DNA of 64,000 nucleotides from an uncultured bacterium (lineage in GTDB: Bacteria > Bacteroidota > Ignavibacteria > UBA10030 > BY39), in assembly GCA_937967455.1 (NCBI GenBank), contig CALCJK010000012.1, forward strand, positions 1 to 64,000. Direction: 5' to 3'. The notes under the pieces were generated by a model that searched no databases, was not told where the DNA came from, and was given only the letters and a program-made list of their open reading frames with translations. Each line of letters opens with the position of its first letter. Within the stretch, counting starts at the first letter, position 1. Position numbers and translations under genes: made by a program. Below are positions 36,601 through 44,945 of the stretch, piece after piece.

Positions 36601-37220
36601 TTAATTCTGGGAAAATATTATTAACATTTATACTTCTATTTTCTTTAAATTTTTTTTCCTGTGACGAGTCTCTACCTGAATACAAAGCTCCTGAAAATGT
36701 ATTGGTTGCAAGTATTATAGTTCCAGCTGATCAGTATGTTTATAATTTACAAATATCAGAATTATATAATACTTATCCACCAAGAGTGGTGTATTCTGGT
36801 GCAAGTACTATTATGATAAGAATAAGAGTAAAAAATATTTTTGATGAAACACTCGAAGATTCAGCCATGGTTGGTGGATATGTTAAAATTCAAGATTTGA
36901 AAGATGAGGGTAATTTTGTAATTCAAAACATAAAATATTCAGATATAAAACCATTCCCTGGAAAATTGGGTGAAATTATTAGAATTAGACCAAATGAACA
37001 ATTTGATGTCGATGTTGAGTGCAAATATCTTAATGAAAATGGACTACATTTATGGAGAAATAAAGACTATGTTGAATCGCCTCCTGGATTTGTGACTTAT
37101 GATACTGTCCCTTTAAAAATTAAAGCTTATCTACGCCTATATAAAAAGTTAGGACCAGTTATCACAAATGAGATTGTTATATACCTAAACGTAAAAGCAT
37201 CAGTTTATTATCCGGGCTAA
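36597..37220 (+). CDS. putative lipoprotein B (paralogue of the previous gene)
   Basis: Protein of 207 residues with a hydrophobic signal and a probable lipidation Cys at C22 (NFFSC; the lipobox is not ideal). A beta-rich domain follows, related to lipoprotein A over most of its length. The ATG at 36597 overlaps the previous stop (ATGA) and has GAGGTGG just upstream; an in-frame GTG nine bases earlier is less likely. Function unknown; the pairing with the TonB receptor suggests a surface or periplasmic accessory of uptake. Confidence 0.7.
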   Translation: MINSGKILLTFILLFSLNFFSCDESLPEYKAPENVLVASIIVPADQYVYNLQISELYNTYPPRVVYSGASTIMIRIRVKNIFDETLEDSAMVGGYVKIQDLKDEGNFVIQNIKYSDIKPFPGKLGEIIRIRPNEQFDVDVECKYLNENGLHLWRNKDYVESPPGFVTYDTVPLKIKAYLRLYKKLGPVITNEIVIYLNVKASVYYPG

Positions 37221-37223
37221 AAG

Positions 37224-39269
37224 ATGAATTTTATCTTTGCAGTCCATAATCATCAACCAATTGGGAACTTTGATCATATTTTTGAGGACATTTATAAGAA
37301 AGCGTATCTTCCATTTCTAGAAGTGTTAGAAAAATTTCCTGAAATTAAAGTTACTCAACATTACACAGGAATTTTATTTGAGTGGCTTCATAAACATCAT
37401 CCCGAATTTATTGAACGGCTTGGAGCATTAATTAAATCTAATCAAGTTGAACTATTAGGGGGAGCATATTATGAAGCTATACTTTCGGTAATTCCCCCAA
37501 ATGATAGATTGAACCAGATAAAAAAACTCTCTGACTTTATCTTTAAATTATTTGAATACATACCATCTGGAATGTGGTTGGCTGAAAGAGTATGGGAACA
37601 AGCTATTGTTAAGGAAATTTCACAATCAGGTATAAAGTTTCTTCCTATAGACGAAGCACACTTTTTATATGCTGGCTATAAAGAAAAAGATCTATATGGA
37701 TATTTTATCACTGAAGAACAGGGTTATCCACTTTTTATCTTTCCTGGGAGTAAAAAGCTTAGATACACAATTCCCTTCGCTTCTGTTGAGGAAAATATAG
37801 AATGGCTTAAATCTCTAAATAGTGAACAAGAAGATAACATTGTTGTTTTTGCAGATGATGGTGAAAAATTTGGCTCCTGGCCTGGAACCTACAAACATGT
37901 TTTTGAAAATAAGTGGCTTGAAAGTTTTTTTGCAAAATTGATTGAAAACAAAGAATGGCTCAAAACAATACATTTTTCAGATGCAATCAAAAGTCATAAA
38001 CCAAAAGGAATTGTATACCTACCCACAGCATCTTATCCCGAAATGTTGAATTGGACTCTAAATCCAGATGTATCTGAGGAGTTTGAAACATTTGAAAACA
38101 AAATTATAAATTCTGAATTAAAAAAGTATTCAACATTTGTCCGCTCTGGTTATTGGCGTAATTTTTTTGCTAAGTATCCAGAAGCTAATTGGCTACATAA
38201 AAGAATGTTAAGAGTCTCAAAAAAGGTAAACGAAAGTAAATCACCTAAAAAAGATTCTGCTCAAAATTATTTACTTGCAGCCCAATGTAATGATGCATAC
38301 TGGCATGGAGTATTTGGTGGTCTTTACCTACCTAATCTAAGGTTTCCAGTTTATAGAAATCTAATCAAAGCCGAATCAATGATTCATAATTCAAAAGTGT
38401 ATGAGGTATCGGATTTTGATTGTGATGGCAGAAATGAAATTATTGTAGAAAACAATTTCTACAATCTGTACATCAAACCAGAAAAAGGTGGGGGAATTTA
38501 TGAAATGGATTATAAAACTGCAAATATTAATTTACTTGATATAGTAAATCGACGAGGAGAATCTTCTCATAAAAAATTGTTGAAGAAAGTTGAATCTAAT
38601 TTAGCCAATCCTGAAGAAATTAATCTTGCAAATTCTCTGATTTACGATTCATATCAGCACGGCAGTTTAATAGATCATTTTTTTGAACATAATGCTAAAC
38701 CTGAAGATTTATATAATGCCTGCTATAAGGAACTTGGAGATTTTTTTGATAAAGAATTTAGCTATGAAATAAAAGAGAAAAATAATATAATAACACTAAG
38801 CTTATGTAAAGAAGGTTTTGTTGATAAAAATAAAATTAGACTTACAAAGACAATTGTTACATATGATGACTCACCAATAATAGAGTTTAAATACAAATTA
38901 GAAAATTTAAATAATATCTCATTAGATTTAAAATTTGGAGTTGAATTAGTATATAACTTGCTCGCAGGTGATGCGCCAGATCGCTATTATTTAGCAGATG
39001 AAAATGATGTAAAGGATAAAAAATTGATGAGTATTGGCAACTTACCAAATATTCAACAAATAAGCCTTGTTGATGAGTGGTTGAATATAAAAATTAATAT
39101 TAAAGCTGATGATGCATCGGAGTTCTGGAGATTGCCTATTGAAACTATTTCAATTTCAGAATCTGGTTACGAAAAATTATATCAGGGATCAATTGTATTG
39201 CCCGTCTGGAATATAACTTTAAAAGACAAATGGGAAGCGACCATCATACAGAAAATCAGCACAATTTAA
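37224..39269 (+). CDS. GH57 alpha-amylase / 4-alpha-glucanotransferase family protein
   Basis: Protein of 681 residues with the GH57 barrel: HNHQPIGN (8-15), the nucleophile motif WLAERVWE (E121) and the acid/base motif FADDGEKFG (D212), 91 residues apart as in the Thermococcus litoralis glucanotransferase. Beta-sandwich domains of the DUF1925/DUF1926 type follow (about 300-680). There is no signal peptide, so it acts in the cytoplasm on glycogen or maltodextrins. The next gene starts inside its last 40 bases. Confidence 0.9.
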   Translation: MNFIFAVHNHQPIGNFDHIFEDIYKKAYLPFLEVLEKFPEIKVTQHYTGILFEWLHKHHPEFIERLGALIKSNQVELLGGAYYEAILSVIPPNDRLNQIKKLSDFIFKLFEYIPSGMWLAERVWEQAIVKEISQSGIKFLPIDEAHFLYAGYKEKDLYGYFITEEQGYPLFIFPGSKKLRYTIPFASVEENIEWLKSLNSEQEDNIVVFADDGEKFGSWPGTYKHVFENKWLESFFAKLIENKEWLKTIHFSDAIKSHKPKGIVYLPTASYPEMLNWTLNPDVSEEFETFENKIINSELKKYSTFVRSGYWRNFFAKYPEANWLHKRMLRVSKKVNESKSPKKDSAQNYLLAAQCNDAYWHGVFGGLYLPNLRFPVYRNLIKAESMIHNSKVYEVSDFDCDGRNEIIVENNFYNLYIKPEKGGGIYEMDYKTANINLLDIVNRRGESSHKKLLKKVESNLANPEEINLANSLIYDSYQHGSLIDHFFEHNAKPEDLYNACYKELGDFFDKEFSYEIKEKNNIITLSLCKEGFVDKNKIRLTKTIVTYDDSPIIEFKYKLENLNNISLDLKFGVELVYNLLAGDAPDRYYLADENDVKDKKLMSIGNLPNIQQISLVDEWLNIKINIKADDASEFWRLPIETISISESGYEKLYQGSIVLPVWNITLKDKWEATIIQKISTI

Positions 39270-40003
39270 GTTCTAATGTAGAAATAAGTGTAATAATACC
39301 TTCTTATCAAGAAGAAAAATTGATTGCTAATATTTTAAGGCAGTTTGATAGCGATATAAGAAATAGTTTTTCAATCGAATTGATTGTAAGTGATGGTGGA
39401 TCAAAAGATGGGACTGTGAAAATTGCAAAGAAATACGCTGATTTAGTAATTGAAAACAATTCTAAGATTAAGCAAAACATTTCAATTGGCAGGAACATTG
39501 GCGCCTCTAACGCGAAAGGAAAAATTTTAATTTTCGTTAATGCTGATACAATTATCTCAAATGTAAAACAATTTTTGAAAGATGTGGAAAAAGAATTTGA
39601 AAATCTTAAAATTGTAGGGCTTACCTGTCCTGTTTATGTTTATCCACAGGAAGAGAAATTAAAAGATAAATTGTTTCACTTATTTCTAAATATTTACTTT
39701 TTTACTTTAAATTTGATTGGTATTGGTATGGGTAGAGGTGAATGCCAGGTAATTCGCAGAGAATCTTTTCTAAAAATCGGTGGATACAATGAAAAAATTG
39801 CTGCCGGAGAAGATTTTGAAATGTTTAAAAGATTACGCAGATTAGGTAAAATAAAATTTCTATGGAAACATCGTATTTACGAGTCACCGCGTAGATATAG
39901 AAAATATGGTTACATAAAGGTAGTTATAACCTGGTTATTAAATGCGCTATCAGTTTTAATACTAAAGAAATCTCTCCAAAATGAATGGAAACCAATAAGA
40001 TAA
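39230..40003 (+). CDS. family 2 glycosyltransferase
   Basis: GT-A fold transferase of 257 residues: ISVIIPSYQEE at about 19-29, LIVSDGGSKDGT, the DXD-like VNADT, and a conserved GEDFEMFKRLRRLG acceptor-side motif. A hydrophobic helix near residues 145-163 and another near the C-terminus (VVITWLLNALSVLIL) suggest membrane association. The ATG at 39230 overlaps the GH57 gene by 40 bases; no later in-frame ATG lies before the catalytic domain. Substrate unknown. Confidence 0.88.
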   Translation: MGSDHHTENQHNLSSNVEISVIIPSYQEEKLIANILRQFDSDIRNSFSIELIVSDGGSKDGTVKIAKKYADLVIENNSKIKQNISIGRNIGASNAKGKILIFVNADTIISNVKQFLKDVEKEFENLKIVGLTCPVYVYPQEEKLKDKLFHLFLNIYFFTLNLIGIGMGRGECQVIRRESFLKIGGYNEKIAAGEDFEMFKRLRRLGKIKFLWKHRIYESPRRYRKYGYIKVVITWLLNALSVLILKKSLQNEWKPIR

Positions 40004-40068
40004 AATTTGATTTTGATAACTTTTTTAAATATACTAAAAGTGTGTTAATAAATATAAAAGGATTTTTT

Positions 40069-41679
40069 ATGATTAAGCGTTTTTCAATAGGAACCGTAAT
40101 AATTTTAATGATATTAGGCATTTTTTTAGGCTTTCAATTAAATTCGGTAATCTCTGGCGATAATATTTATGTTCAATTTAATAAATTTAAAGATGTTCTG
40201 AGTTTAACAGAGAAATACTATGTAGATGAAGTAAACACAAAAGAACTTGTAGAGGGTGCTATTACAGGCCTGCTTTCCAAATTGGATCCGCACTCTGTAT
40301 ACATACCTGCTTCGCAACTACAGAGAGTGGAAGAAGAATTCAAAGGTAGTTTTGAAGGAATCGGTATCGAGTTTGATGTATTGAACGATACTTTGCTTGT
40401 TGTTTCCCCAATAGTCGGTGGACCAAGCGAGGCATTAGGTATATTAGCCGGAGACAAAATTGTAAAAATAAATGATACATCTGCAATTGGTATAAAACGG
40501 GAAGATGTGCCTAAAAAACTTAGAGGTCCTAAAGGGACTAAAGTTAAAGTTACAATTCTTAGATCGGGAATTAAAGAACCACTTGAATTTGAAATTACTC
40601 GCGATAAAATTCCACTCTATAGCGTGGATGTTGCTTATATGGTAGATGATGAAATTGGATATGTAAGTGTAAATAGATTCTCTGCCACAACCAGAGATGA
40701 ATTTGTAGAAGCACTTAGAAAATTGAAAGATAGTGGAATGAAGAAGTTAATTCTTGACCTGCGTAATAATCCAGGTGGTTTTCTGGAACAAGCATATCAA
40801 ATGGCGGATTTATTACTTCCAGCTGGTAAAAAAATTGTTTATACCAAAGCACGTAGATCAGAGTTCAATGAAGAATTTATATCAAGAGGTTATACTGAGT
40901 TTCAGGATATTCCTTTGATAATTTTAATTAACCATGGTTCTGCTTCTGCAAGTGAAATTGTATCAGGTGCTATACAGGATTGGGATAGAGGATTAATCGT
41001 TGGAGAAACTTCATTTGGAAAAGGACTTGTTCAGAGGCAATTTGAGCTTCCAGATAGTTCGGCATTTAGATTAACAATAGCCAGATATTATACACCATCA
41101 GGTAGATTGATTCAAAAACCATTTGGAAAAGATTTGTCGGAATATAGAAAAAGAGTTGAAGATTTTGATGATGAAGAAATTGAAAATATAGATCACAAAA
41201 TTGAAGGAGACACAACTCGTCCGAAATTTTTTACAGCAAAGGGACGTACTGTATATGGTGGTGGTGGAATAACTCCAGATTATATAATAAAGTCGGATAA
41301 ATTAAGCAATTATGCAGCTCAACTTCGAGCTAAAGCTGTATTCCTTGAATTTGCTAAAAATTTCTTCGATAGAGAAGGTGTAAATTTTAAACAATATTAT
41401 GGAAAGGATATTAAAAAGTTTCTAAAAGAATTTAACATAACAGATGATATGCTTGCTGAGATTGTTGAAATTGGTAAGAAGAAAGGTGTTGAATTCAATC
41501 AGGAGGAATATATAAAAGATTTGAGATACATAAAAGCTTATGCGAAAGCTCAAATAGGTAGAAACATCTGGGGAAATGAAGGTTCGTATTCCGTCATACA
41601 ACAGGAAGATGAACAATTTAAAAAAGCCATTACGCTATTTCCTGAAGCAGCAAAAATAGCAAACTTAAGTATAAAATAA
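40069..41679 (+). CDS. C-terminal processing peptidase (S41, CtpA type)
   Basis: Periplasmic serine protease with an N-terminal membrane anchor (about 5-25), a PDZ domain (about 85-170) and the S41 catalytic domain. The catalytic Ser is in NHGSASASEIVSGA and the Lys in GETSFGKGLVQ, giving the Ser/Lys dyad. The ATG at 40069 is preferred: it follows AAAGGA and puts the membrane segment at the N-terminus, whereas the longer reading from 39985 overlaps the glycosyltransferase gene. The C-terminal 150 residues are Lys/Glu-rich and helical. Confidence 0.93.
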   Translation: MIKRFSIGTVIILMILGIFLGFQLNSVISGDNIYVQFNKFKDVLSLTEKYYVDEVNTKELVEGAITGLLSKLDPHSVYIPASQLQRVEEEFKGSFEGIGIEFDVLNDTLLVVSPIVGGPSEALGILAGDKIVKINDTSAIGIKREDVPKKLRGPKGTKVKVTILRSGIKEPLEFEITRDKIPLYSVDVAYMVDDEIGYVSVNRFSATTRDEFVEALRKLKDSGMKKLILDLRNNPGGFLEQAYQMADLLLPAGKKIVYTKARRSEFNEEFISRGYTEFQDIPLIILINHGSASASEIVSGAIQDWDRGLIVGETSFGKGLVQRQFELPDSSAFRLTIARYYTPSGRLIQKPFGKDLSEYRKRVEDFDDEEIENIDHKIEGDTTRPKFFTAKGRTVYGGGGITPDYIIKSDKLSNYAAQLRAKAVFLEFAKNFFDREGVNFKQYYGKDIKKFLKEFNITDDMLAEIVEIGKKKGVEFNQEEYIKDLRYIKAYAKAQIGRNIWGNEGSYSVIQQEDEQFKKAITLFPEAAKIANLSIK

Positions 41680-41695
41680 CCTAAATTTTTCTCTG

Positions 41696-42523
41696 ATGAA
41701 GGAATTCTTTTTTTCTTTTATTCTTTTTCTTAGTATCATCAATAGTACTGGTTTACTTGGTAAGGATAATAAAATTAAAATTTCAAACTCAAATTCAATA
41801 AATACCGAATTTGAAGTGGGTGAAGAATTAATTTATAATGTGAGTTACCTTTTTTTTAATCTTGGTGAAATTAAGATAAAGGTAATAGATAAAATTCGAG
41901 AACCAGAAAGAACAGTTTATAAAACTGTTGCATATATAGATAGTTATAAGGGTATACCATTTGTGAATTTGCATGAGGTGTATGAAAGTATATTTGATCA
42001 GAAAATTTATTCATATTGGTTTAGAGAACTTATCAAGTCCAGTTCAAATATCGATTTTATAACATTCAATTTTGATTACACAAATAAAAGAGTAGTTTTT
42101 GAAAGTGGCGATTTGATTAAGAATGTTGTTAAACAAACAGATACACTTCAGATAGATACATTATCTCAGGATGGATTATCTCTTTTTTTTCTAGCTAGAG
42201 CATATTTGTTCTCAAATGATACTATTGTGGCGCCAACAATAATGATAGGTAAGAAAGGGAATGCAGTAATCAATTTTTATGGAAAGAGAAAAGGTGTTAA
42301 AATTAAGTATATAGATTATCCAGTGGATGTAATAGAATTTAATGGTAATGCAAATTTTGTTGGTGTGTATGGTTTTACAGGTGGTTTTGAGGGTTGGTTT
42401 AGTAATGATGAAGCCCGGGTGCCTATAATGGCTAAACTAAAAGTGCTTATTGGAAAAGTAAAAGTTGAATTAAAAGAATGGAAAAAGAAAGATTGGATCC
42501 CACCAAGATATAAGGAAAATTAA
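41696..42523 (+). CDS. DUF3108-domain secreted protein
   Basis: Protein of 275 residues with a signal peptide (about 1-22) and a DUF3108 domain, recognised by the opening FEVGEELIYNVSYLFFNLGE and by the long antiparallel strands with a GISLFF-like segment (DGLSLFFLARAYL). The family is found in the envelope of Gram-negative bacteria; its function is not established. It lies between the CtpA-type protease and the gamma-carbonic anhydrase-like gene. Confidence 0.8.
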   Translation: MKEFFFSFILFLSIINSTGLLGKDNKIKISNSNSINTEFEVGEELIYNVSYLFFNLGEIKIKVIDKIREPERTVYKTVAYIDSYKGIPFVNLHEVYESIFDQKIYSYWFRELIKSSSNIDFITFNFDYTNKRVVFESGDLIKNVVKQTDTLQIDTLSQDGLSLFFLARAYLFSNDTIVAPTIMIGKKGNAVINFYGKRKGVKIKYIDYPVDVIEFNGNANFVGVYGFTGGFEGWFSNDEARVPIMAKLKVLIGKVKVELKEWKKKDWIPPRYKEN

Positions 42524-42526
42524 ATT

Positions 42527-43033
42527 ATGATACATGATTATCAAAATAAATTGCCTAAGTTAAATTCACCAGCATTTATAGCACAGAGTGCCGAGATAAT
42601 TGGCGATGTAATTATAGAAAAAGATGCAAGTGTATGGTATAATGTAACTTTAAGAGGTGATATTAACCAGATTATTATAGGTAGTACTACGAATATTCAA
42701 GATAATGCAGTTATACATGTTACGGAAATTTATCCAACAATAATTGGTATTGGGGCAACGGTTGGACATAGTGCTATTGTGCATGCTTGTAAAGTTGGCA
42801 AATATTCTTTGATTGGGATGGGTGCTTGTATACTTGATGGCTCTGTTATTGGTGATTATGTCCTAGTTGCAGCAGGTTCAGTTGTACTTCCAAATTCTAA
42901 TATACCAGATGGGGTTCTTGTAGCTGGAATACCTGGAAAAGTTGTACGCCAGCTAACAGATAATGAAAAACTGATGCTCGAGAAATCAGCAAATGATTAT
43001 TTATTATACGCAAGATCACATTCTAAAAAATAA
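42527..43033 (+). CDS. gamma-carbonic anhydrase family protein
   Basis: Left-handed beta-helix protein of 168 residues made of hexapeptide repeats, close to YrdA/PaaY and gamma carbonic anhydrases. The three metal-binding histidines are present (H64, H81, H86) along with R43 and D45 of the RGD segment. PaaY-like proteins can be thioesterases or carbonic anhydrases, so the activity is open. Cytoplasmic, no signal peptide. Confidence 0.9.
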   Translation: MIHDYQNKLPKLNSPAFIAQSAEIIGDVIIEKDASVWYNVTLRGDINQIIIGSTTNIQDNAVIHVTEIYPTIIGIGATVGHSAIVHACKVGKYSLIGMGACILDGSVIGDYVLVAAGSVVLPNSNIPDGVLVAGIPGKVVRQLTDNEKLMLEKSANDYLLYARSHSKK

Positions 43034-43043
43034 GAGATAGATT

Positions 43044-43940
43044 ATGAAACTTAAATTCTGGGGTACTAGAGGGTCAATTCCAACACCCGGTAAGCATACT
43101 GTTAAATACGGAGGGAACACTCCATGCGTTGAATTAAGATTAGAAAATAATGATTTAATAATTTTGGATGCTGGCACAGGAATTAGAAATTTGGGTGAAA
43201 AGCTTATTGAGATTGGGGATTCTATCAATGCGTATATATTAATTTCTCATCCACACTGGGATCATATTCAAGGATTTCCATTTTTTAAACCTGCATTTAT
43301 TTCTGGCAATCAATTGACAATTGTGTCATGTGAATCAGAGAATCTCACAATTTCCAAAATGATAGCAGATCAAATGAATAAAATATACTTTCCAATATTG
43401 TTGAATGAACTTAAAGCTACCATACACTTCAAACCAGTAGTTGAAGAAAAGTTTAAAGTGTTTGATGCTGAAGTTGAAACTATATTCTTGAATCATCCAG
43501 CATTTGCTCTTGGATATAAAATTAAACAAAATGGTTTTGCAATAGTTTATATTAGTGATAATGAACCATTTGATAGGTATGTTGCTCAAACTATTAAAAA
43601 TGTAGAACAGCGTATTATTGATAAATTTCTTGAATCCAGTAAAGATCCAAATCAACGACTATTTGAATTTGTTCAGGGTGCAGATATTTTAATTTATGAT
43701 ACAACGTATACGCCTGAAGAATATATTGATCGTGTTGGCTGGGGACACTCACATTATCTGTTTACATTACAAATGGCGTACGAAGGTAATGTAAAACATT
43801 TGATATTATTCCATTACGATCCATCACATTCAGATGAAAAAATTGATGAGATCTATGAAAAGTGTATCAGAGAGATAAAAATTAGAAAATATAAATTTCA
43901 TTGTACAGCAGCATACGAAGGTTTAGAATTACATTTGTAA
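43044..43940 (+). CDS. MBL-fold metallo-hydrolase
   Basis: Protein of 298 residues with the metallo-beta-lactamase fold. It opens with KFWGTRGSIPTPG, and the metal site HPHWDH gives H69, H71, D73 and H74; a further His lies in FLNHPAFA, an Asp in ILIYDTTY and a His in ILFHYDPSH. The group resembles cyclic-nucleotide or RNase Z-like phosphodiesterases; the substrate is unknown. It ends at 43940, only 9 bases before the cold-shock promoter. Confidence 0.85.
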   Translation: MKLKFWGTRGSIPTPGKHTVKYGGNTPCVELRLENNDLIILDAGTGIRNLGEKLIEIGDSINAYILISHPHWDHIQGFPFFKPAFISGNQLTIVSCESENLTISKMIADQMNKIYFPILLNELKATIHFKPVVEEKFKVFDAEVETIFLNHPAFALGYKIKQNGFAIVYISDNEPFDRYVAQTIKNVEQRIIDKFLESSKDPNQRLFEFVQGADILIYDTTYTPEEYIDRVGWGHSHYLFTLQMAYEGNVKHLILFHYDPSHSDEKIDEIYEKCIREIKIRKYKFHCTAAYEGLELHL

Positions 43941-43949
43941 TTTAAAAAT

Positions 43950-43978
43950 TTGACAATAAATTTTTACGGTTGTATATT
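43950..43978 (+). promoter_or_regulatory. consensus sigma-70 promoter of the cold-shock gene
   Basis: TTGACA (43950-43955) and TATATT (43973-43978) are spaced exactly 17 bases apart. Transcription would start near 43985 and give a leader of roughly 208 bases before the csp start codon. Confidence 0.8.
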
Positions 43979-44003
43979 ATATTGTATTTTATGTGTATAC
44001 TTA

Positions 44004-44129
44004 ATGAAAAATGATATATTTGAATTCTGGAAATGTTCTATTTTTACAGAGGGGCAAAAGAAAAATCGATTTGAATATATATGTAAGGACTCTCAGGTAT
44101 TAGTTGTCGCTGTAACCAATTTTAAATAA
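44004..44129 (+). CDS. 41-codon upstream ORF in the cold-shock leader
   Basis: An ATG at 44004 opens a frame of 41 codons ending at TAA 44127-44129, inside the csp leader. The peptide (begins MKNDIFEFWKCSIF) matches no family I know, and no Shine-Dalgarno is seen before it. Its last third covers the 5' arms of both leader stems, so translation could affect folding. A frame this short can also occur by chance in AT-rich DNA. Confidence 0.25.
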   Translation: MKNDIFEFWKCSIFTEGQKKNRFEYICKDSQVLVVAVTNFK

Positions 44130-44158
44130 CAACAACCTGAGATGTCTAGGTTACAGCG
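44088..44158 (+). promoter_or_regulatory. interleaved inverted repeats in the cold-shock mRNA leader (pseudoknot or switch)
   Basis: Stem A: CTCAGGT (44092-44098) pairs with ACCTGAG (44135-44141), extended outside by GAC/GTC (44088-44090 with 44144-44146) and inside by GTTGT/ACAAC (44103-44107 with 44129-44133). Stem B: CGCTGTAACC (44108-44117) pairs perfectly with GGTTACAGCG (44149-44158). The 5' arm of B lies in the loop of A and its 3' arm lies outside A, so both stems together make a pseudoknot; otherwise they are alternatives. The Shine-Dalgarno GAGGAGG follows at 44180-44186. The E. coli cspA leader is a known thermosensor that also refolds through a pseudoknot. Confidence 0.7.
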
Positions 44159-44192
44159 TTTATATAGTAATTTGTTTTTGAGGAGGTTTGTA

Positions 44193-44399
44193 ATGCCAAA
44201 AGGCAAAGTAAAGTGGTTTGATATTAAAAAAGGCTATGGGTTTGTCCAATGGAAAAATGGACAGGATGTTTTTATTCACTATTCTGAAATTCAGACCAAA
44301 GCGAAATTTAAAAAACTTGATCAGGGTGATGTGGTAGAGTTTGATCTTATTCAAGGTAACAAAGGTTTACAAGCCAAGAATGTTGTAGTTGTGAAGTAA
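44193..44399 (+). CDS. cold-shock domain protein
   Basis: Single cold-shock domain (68 residues), an RNA chaperone that binds single-stranded nucleic acid. RNP1 is KGYGFVQW (13-20) and RNP2 is DVFIHY (25-30). The start ATG at 44193 follows GAGGAGG by 6 bases; a longer frame from 44142 would only translate the leader. Unlike most CspA proteins, RNP1 ends in QW rather than TP/EP-type residues. It is monocistronic: own promoter, structured leader and a terminator at 44425. Confidence 0.95.
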   Translation: MPKGKVKWFDIKKGYGFVQWKNGQDVFIHYSEIQTKAKFKKLDQGDVVEFDLIQGNKGLQAKNVVVVK

Positions 44400-44424
44400 A
44401 TTTATTATTATATTAATAAAATTT

Positions 44425-44466
44425 CCCCGAGGATGCTCAAATGAGCAATCTTACGGGGTTTTTATT
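44425..44466 (+). terminator. rho-independent terminator behind the cold-shock gene
   Basis: CCCCG (44425-44429) pairs with CGGGG (44454-44458), with an inner GAT-GCTCA/TGAGC-ATC stem, followed by TTTTTTATT. It ends the monocistronic csp transcript. Confidence 0.9.
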
Positions 44467-44486
44467 ACTAAAATTTAGGAATTGCA

Positions 44487-44945
44487 ATGAAATACAAAAA
44501 TACTAAGTTTAAAACATTTAATCCTAAAAGCTTATCTATAATTAGAAAAGTATTAAATGCTAAGCTTAAAAAAATTGGAAAGTATTATAGATTTGAACTT
44601 ATAAATAAAGTTGATAAAAGAAAGTTAGCCCTCGAAATTTACCCACAAATTAAGATAGGGAATAAAAAGGGTAATCTGGTAACTGTCTATGCACTCAACT
44701 CTTTGTTACAATTGCATTTTTGCAATGGGTTTATTGTAAGCGAAGAGTTAAATGAAGTAACTTTTATTGGGGAATTCAATGGTAAATTGAGTGGTTTGAT
44801 TGTTGAGAGAGAAGCAGGATGCTCAATTTTTGCTAATGTGGATAAATATATTTTATCAAGCGATTTTACAAAATTAAGTCCAGAAGTAATGATATCTGGT
44901 ATTGCACTCTCTCTGGCAGAAAGTCTGGTAACAACGCGCAAATAA
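44487..44945 (+). CDS. conserved-looking cytoplasmic protein of unknown function
   Basis: Protein of 152 residues, no signal or membrane segment, basic N-terminal third (about 1-50), then a mixed alpha/beta part with VYALNSLLQLHFCNGF, a Glu-rich EVTFIGEFNGKLSGLIVEREAGC segment and a C-terminal helix (SGIALSLAESLV). I do not recognise the family. It has AGGA 7 bases before its ATG and its stop codon directly abuts the ybeY start, so it heads the operon with ybeY, the smg-like gene, topA, xerC, hpf and hprK. A link to RNA or ribosome metabolism is only a guess from context. Confidence 0.65.
   Translation: MKYKNTKFKTFNPKSLSIIRKVLNAKLKKIGKYYRFELINKVDKRKLALEIYPQIKIGNKKGNLVTVYALNSLLQLHFCNGFIVSEELNEVTFIGEFNGKLSGLIVEREAGCSIFANVDKYILSSDFTKLSPEVMISGIALSLAESLVTTRK

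Noticed and set aside
44142-44192. N-terminal extension of the cold-shock protein from an ATG at 44142
   Set aside because: It would translate part of leader stem B; the ATG at 44193 has the GAGGAGG site and starts the canonical domain.
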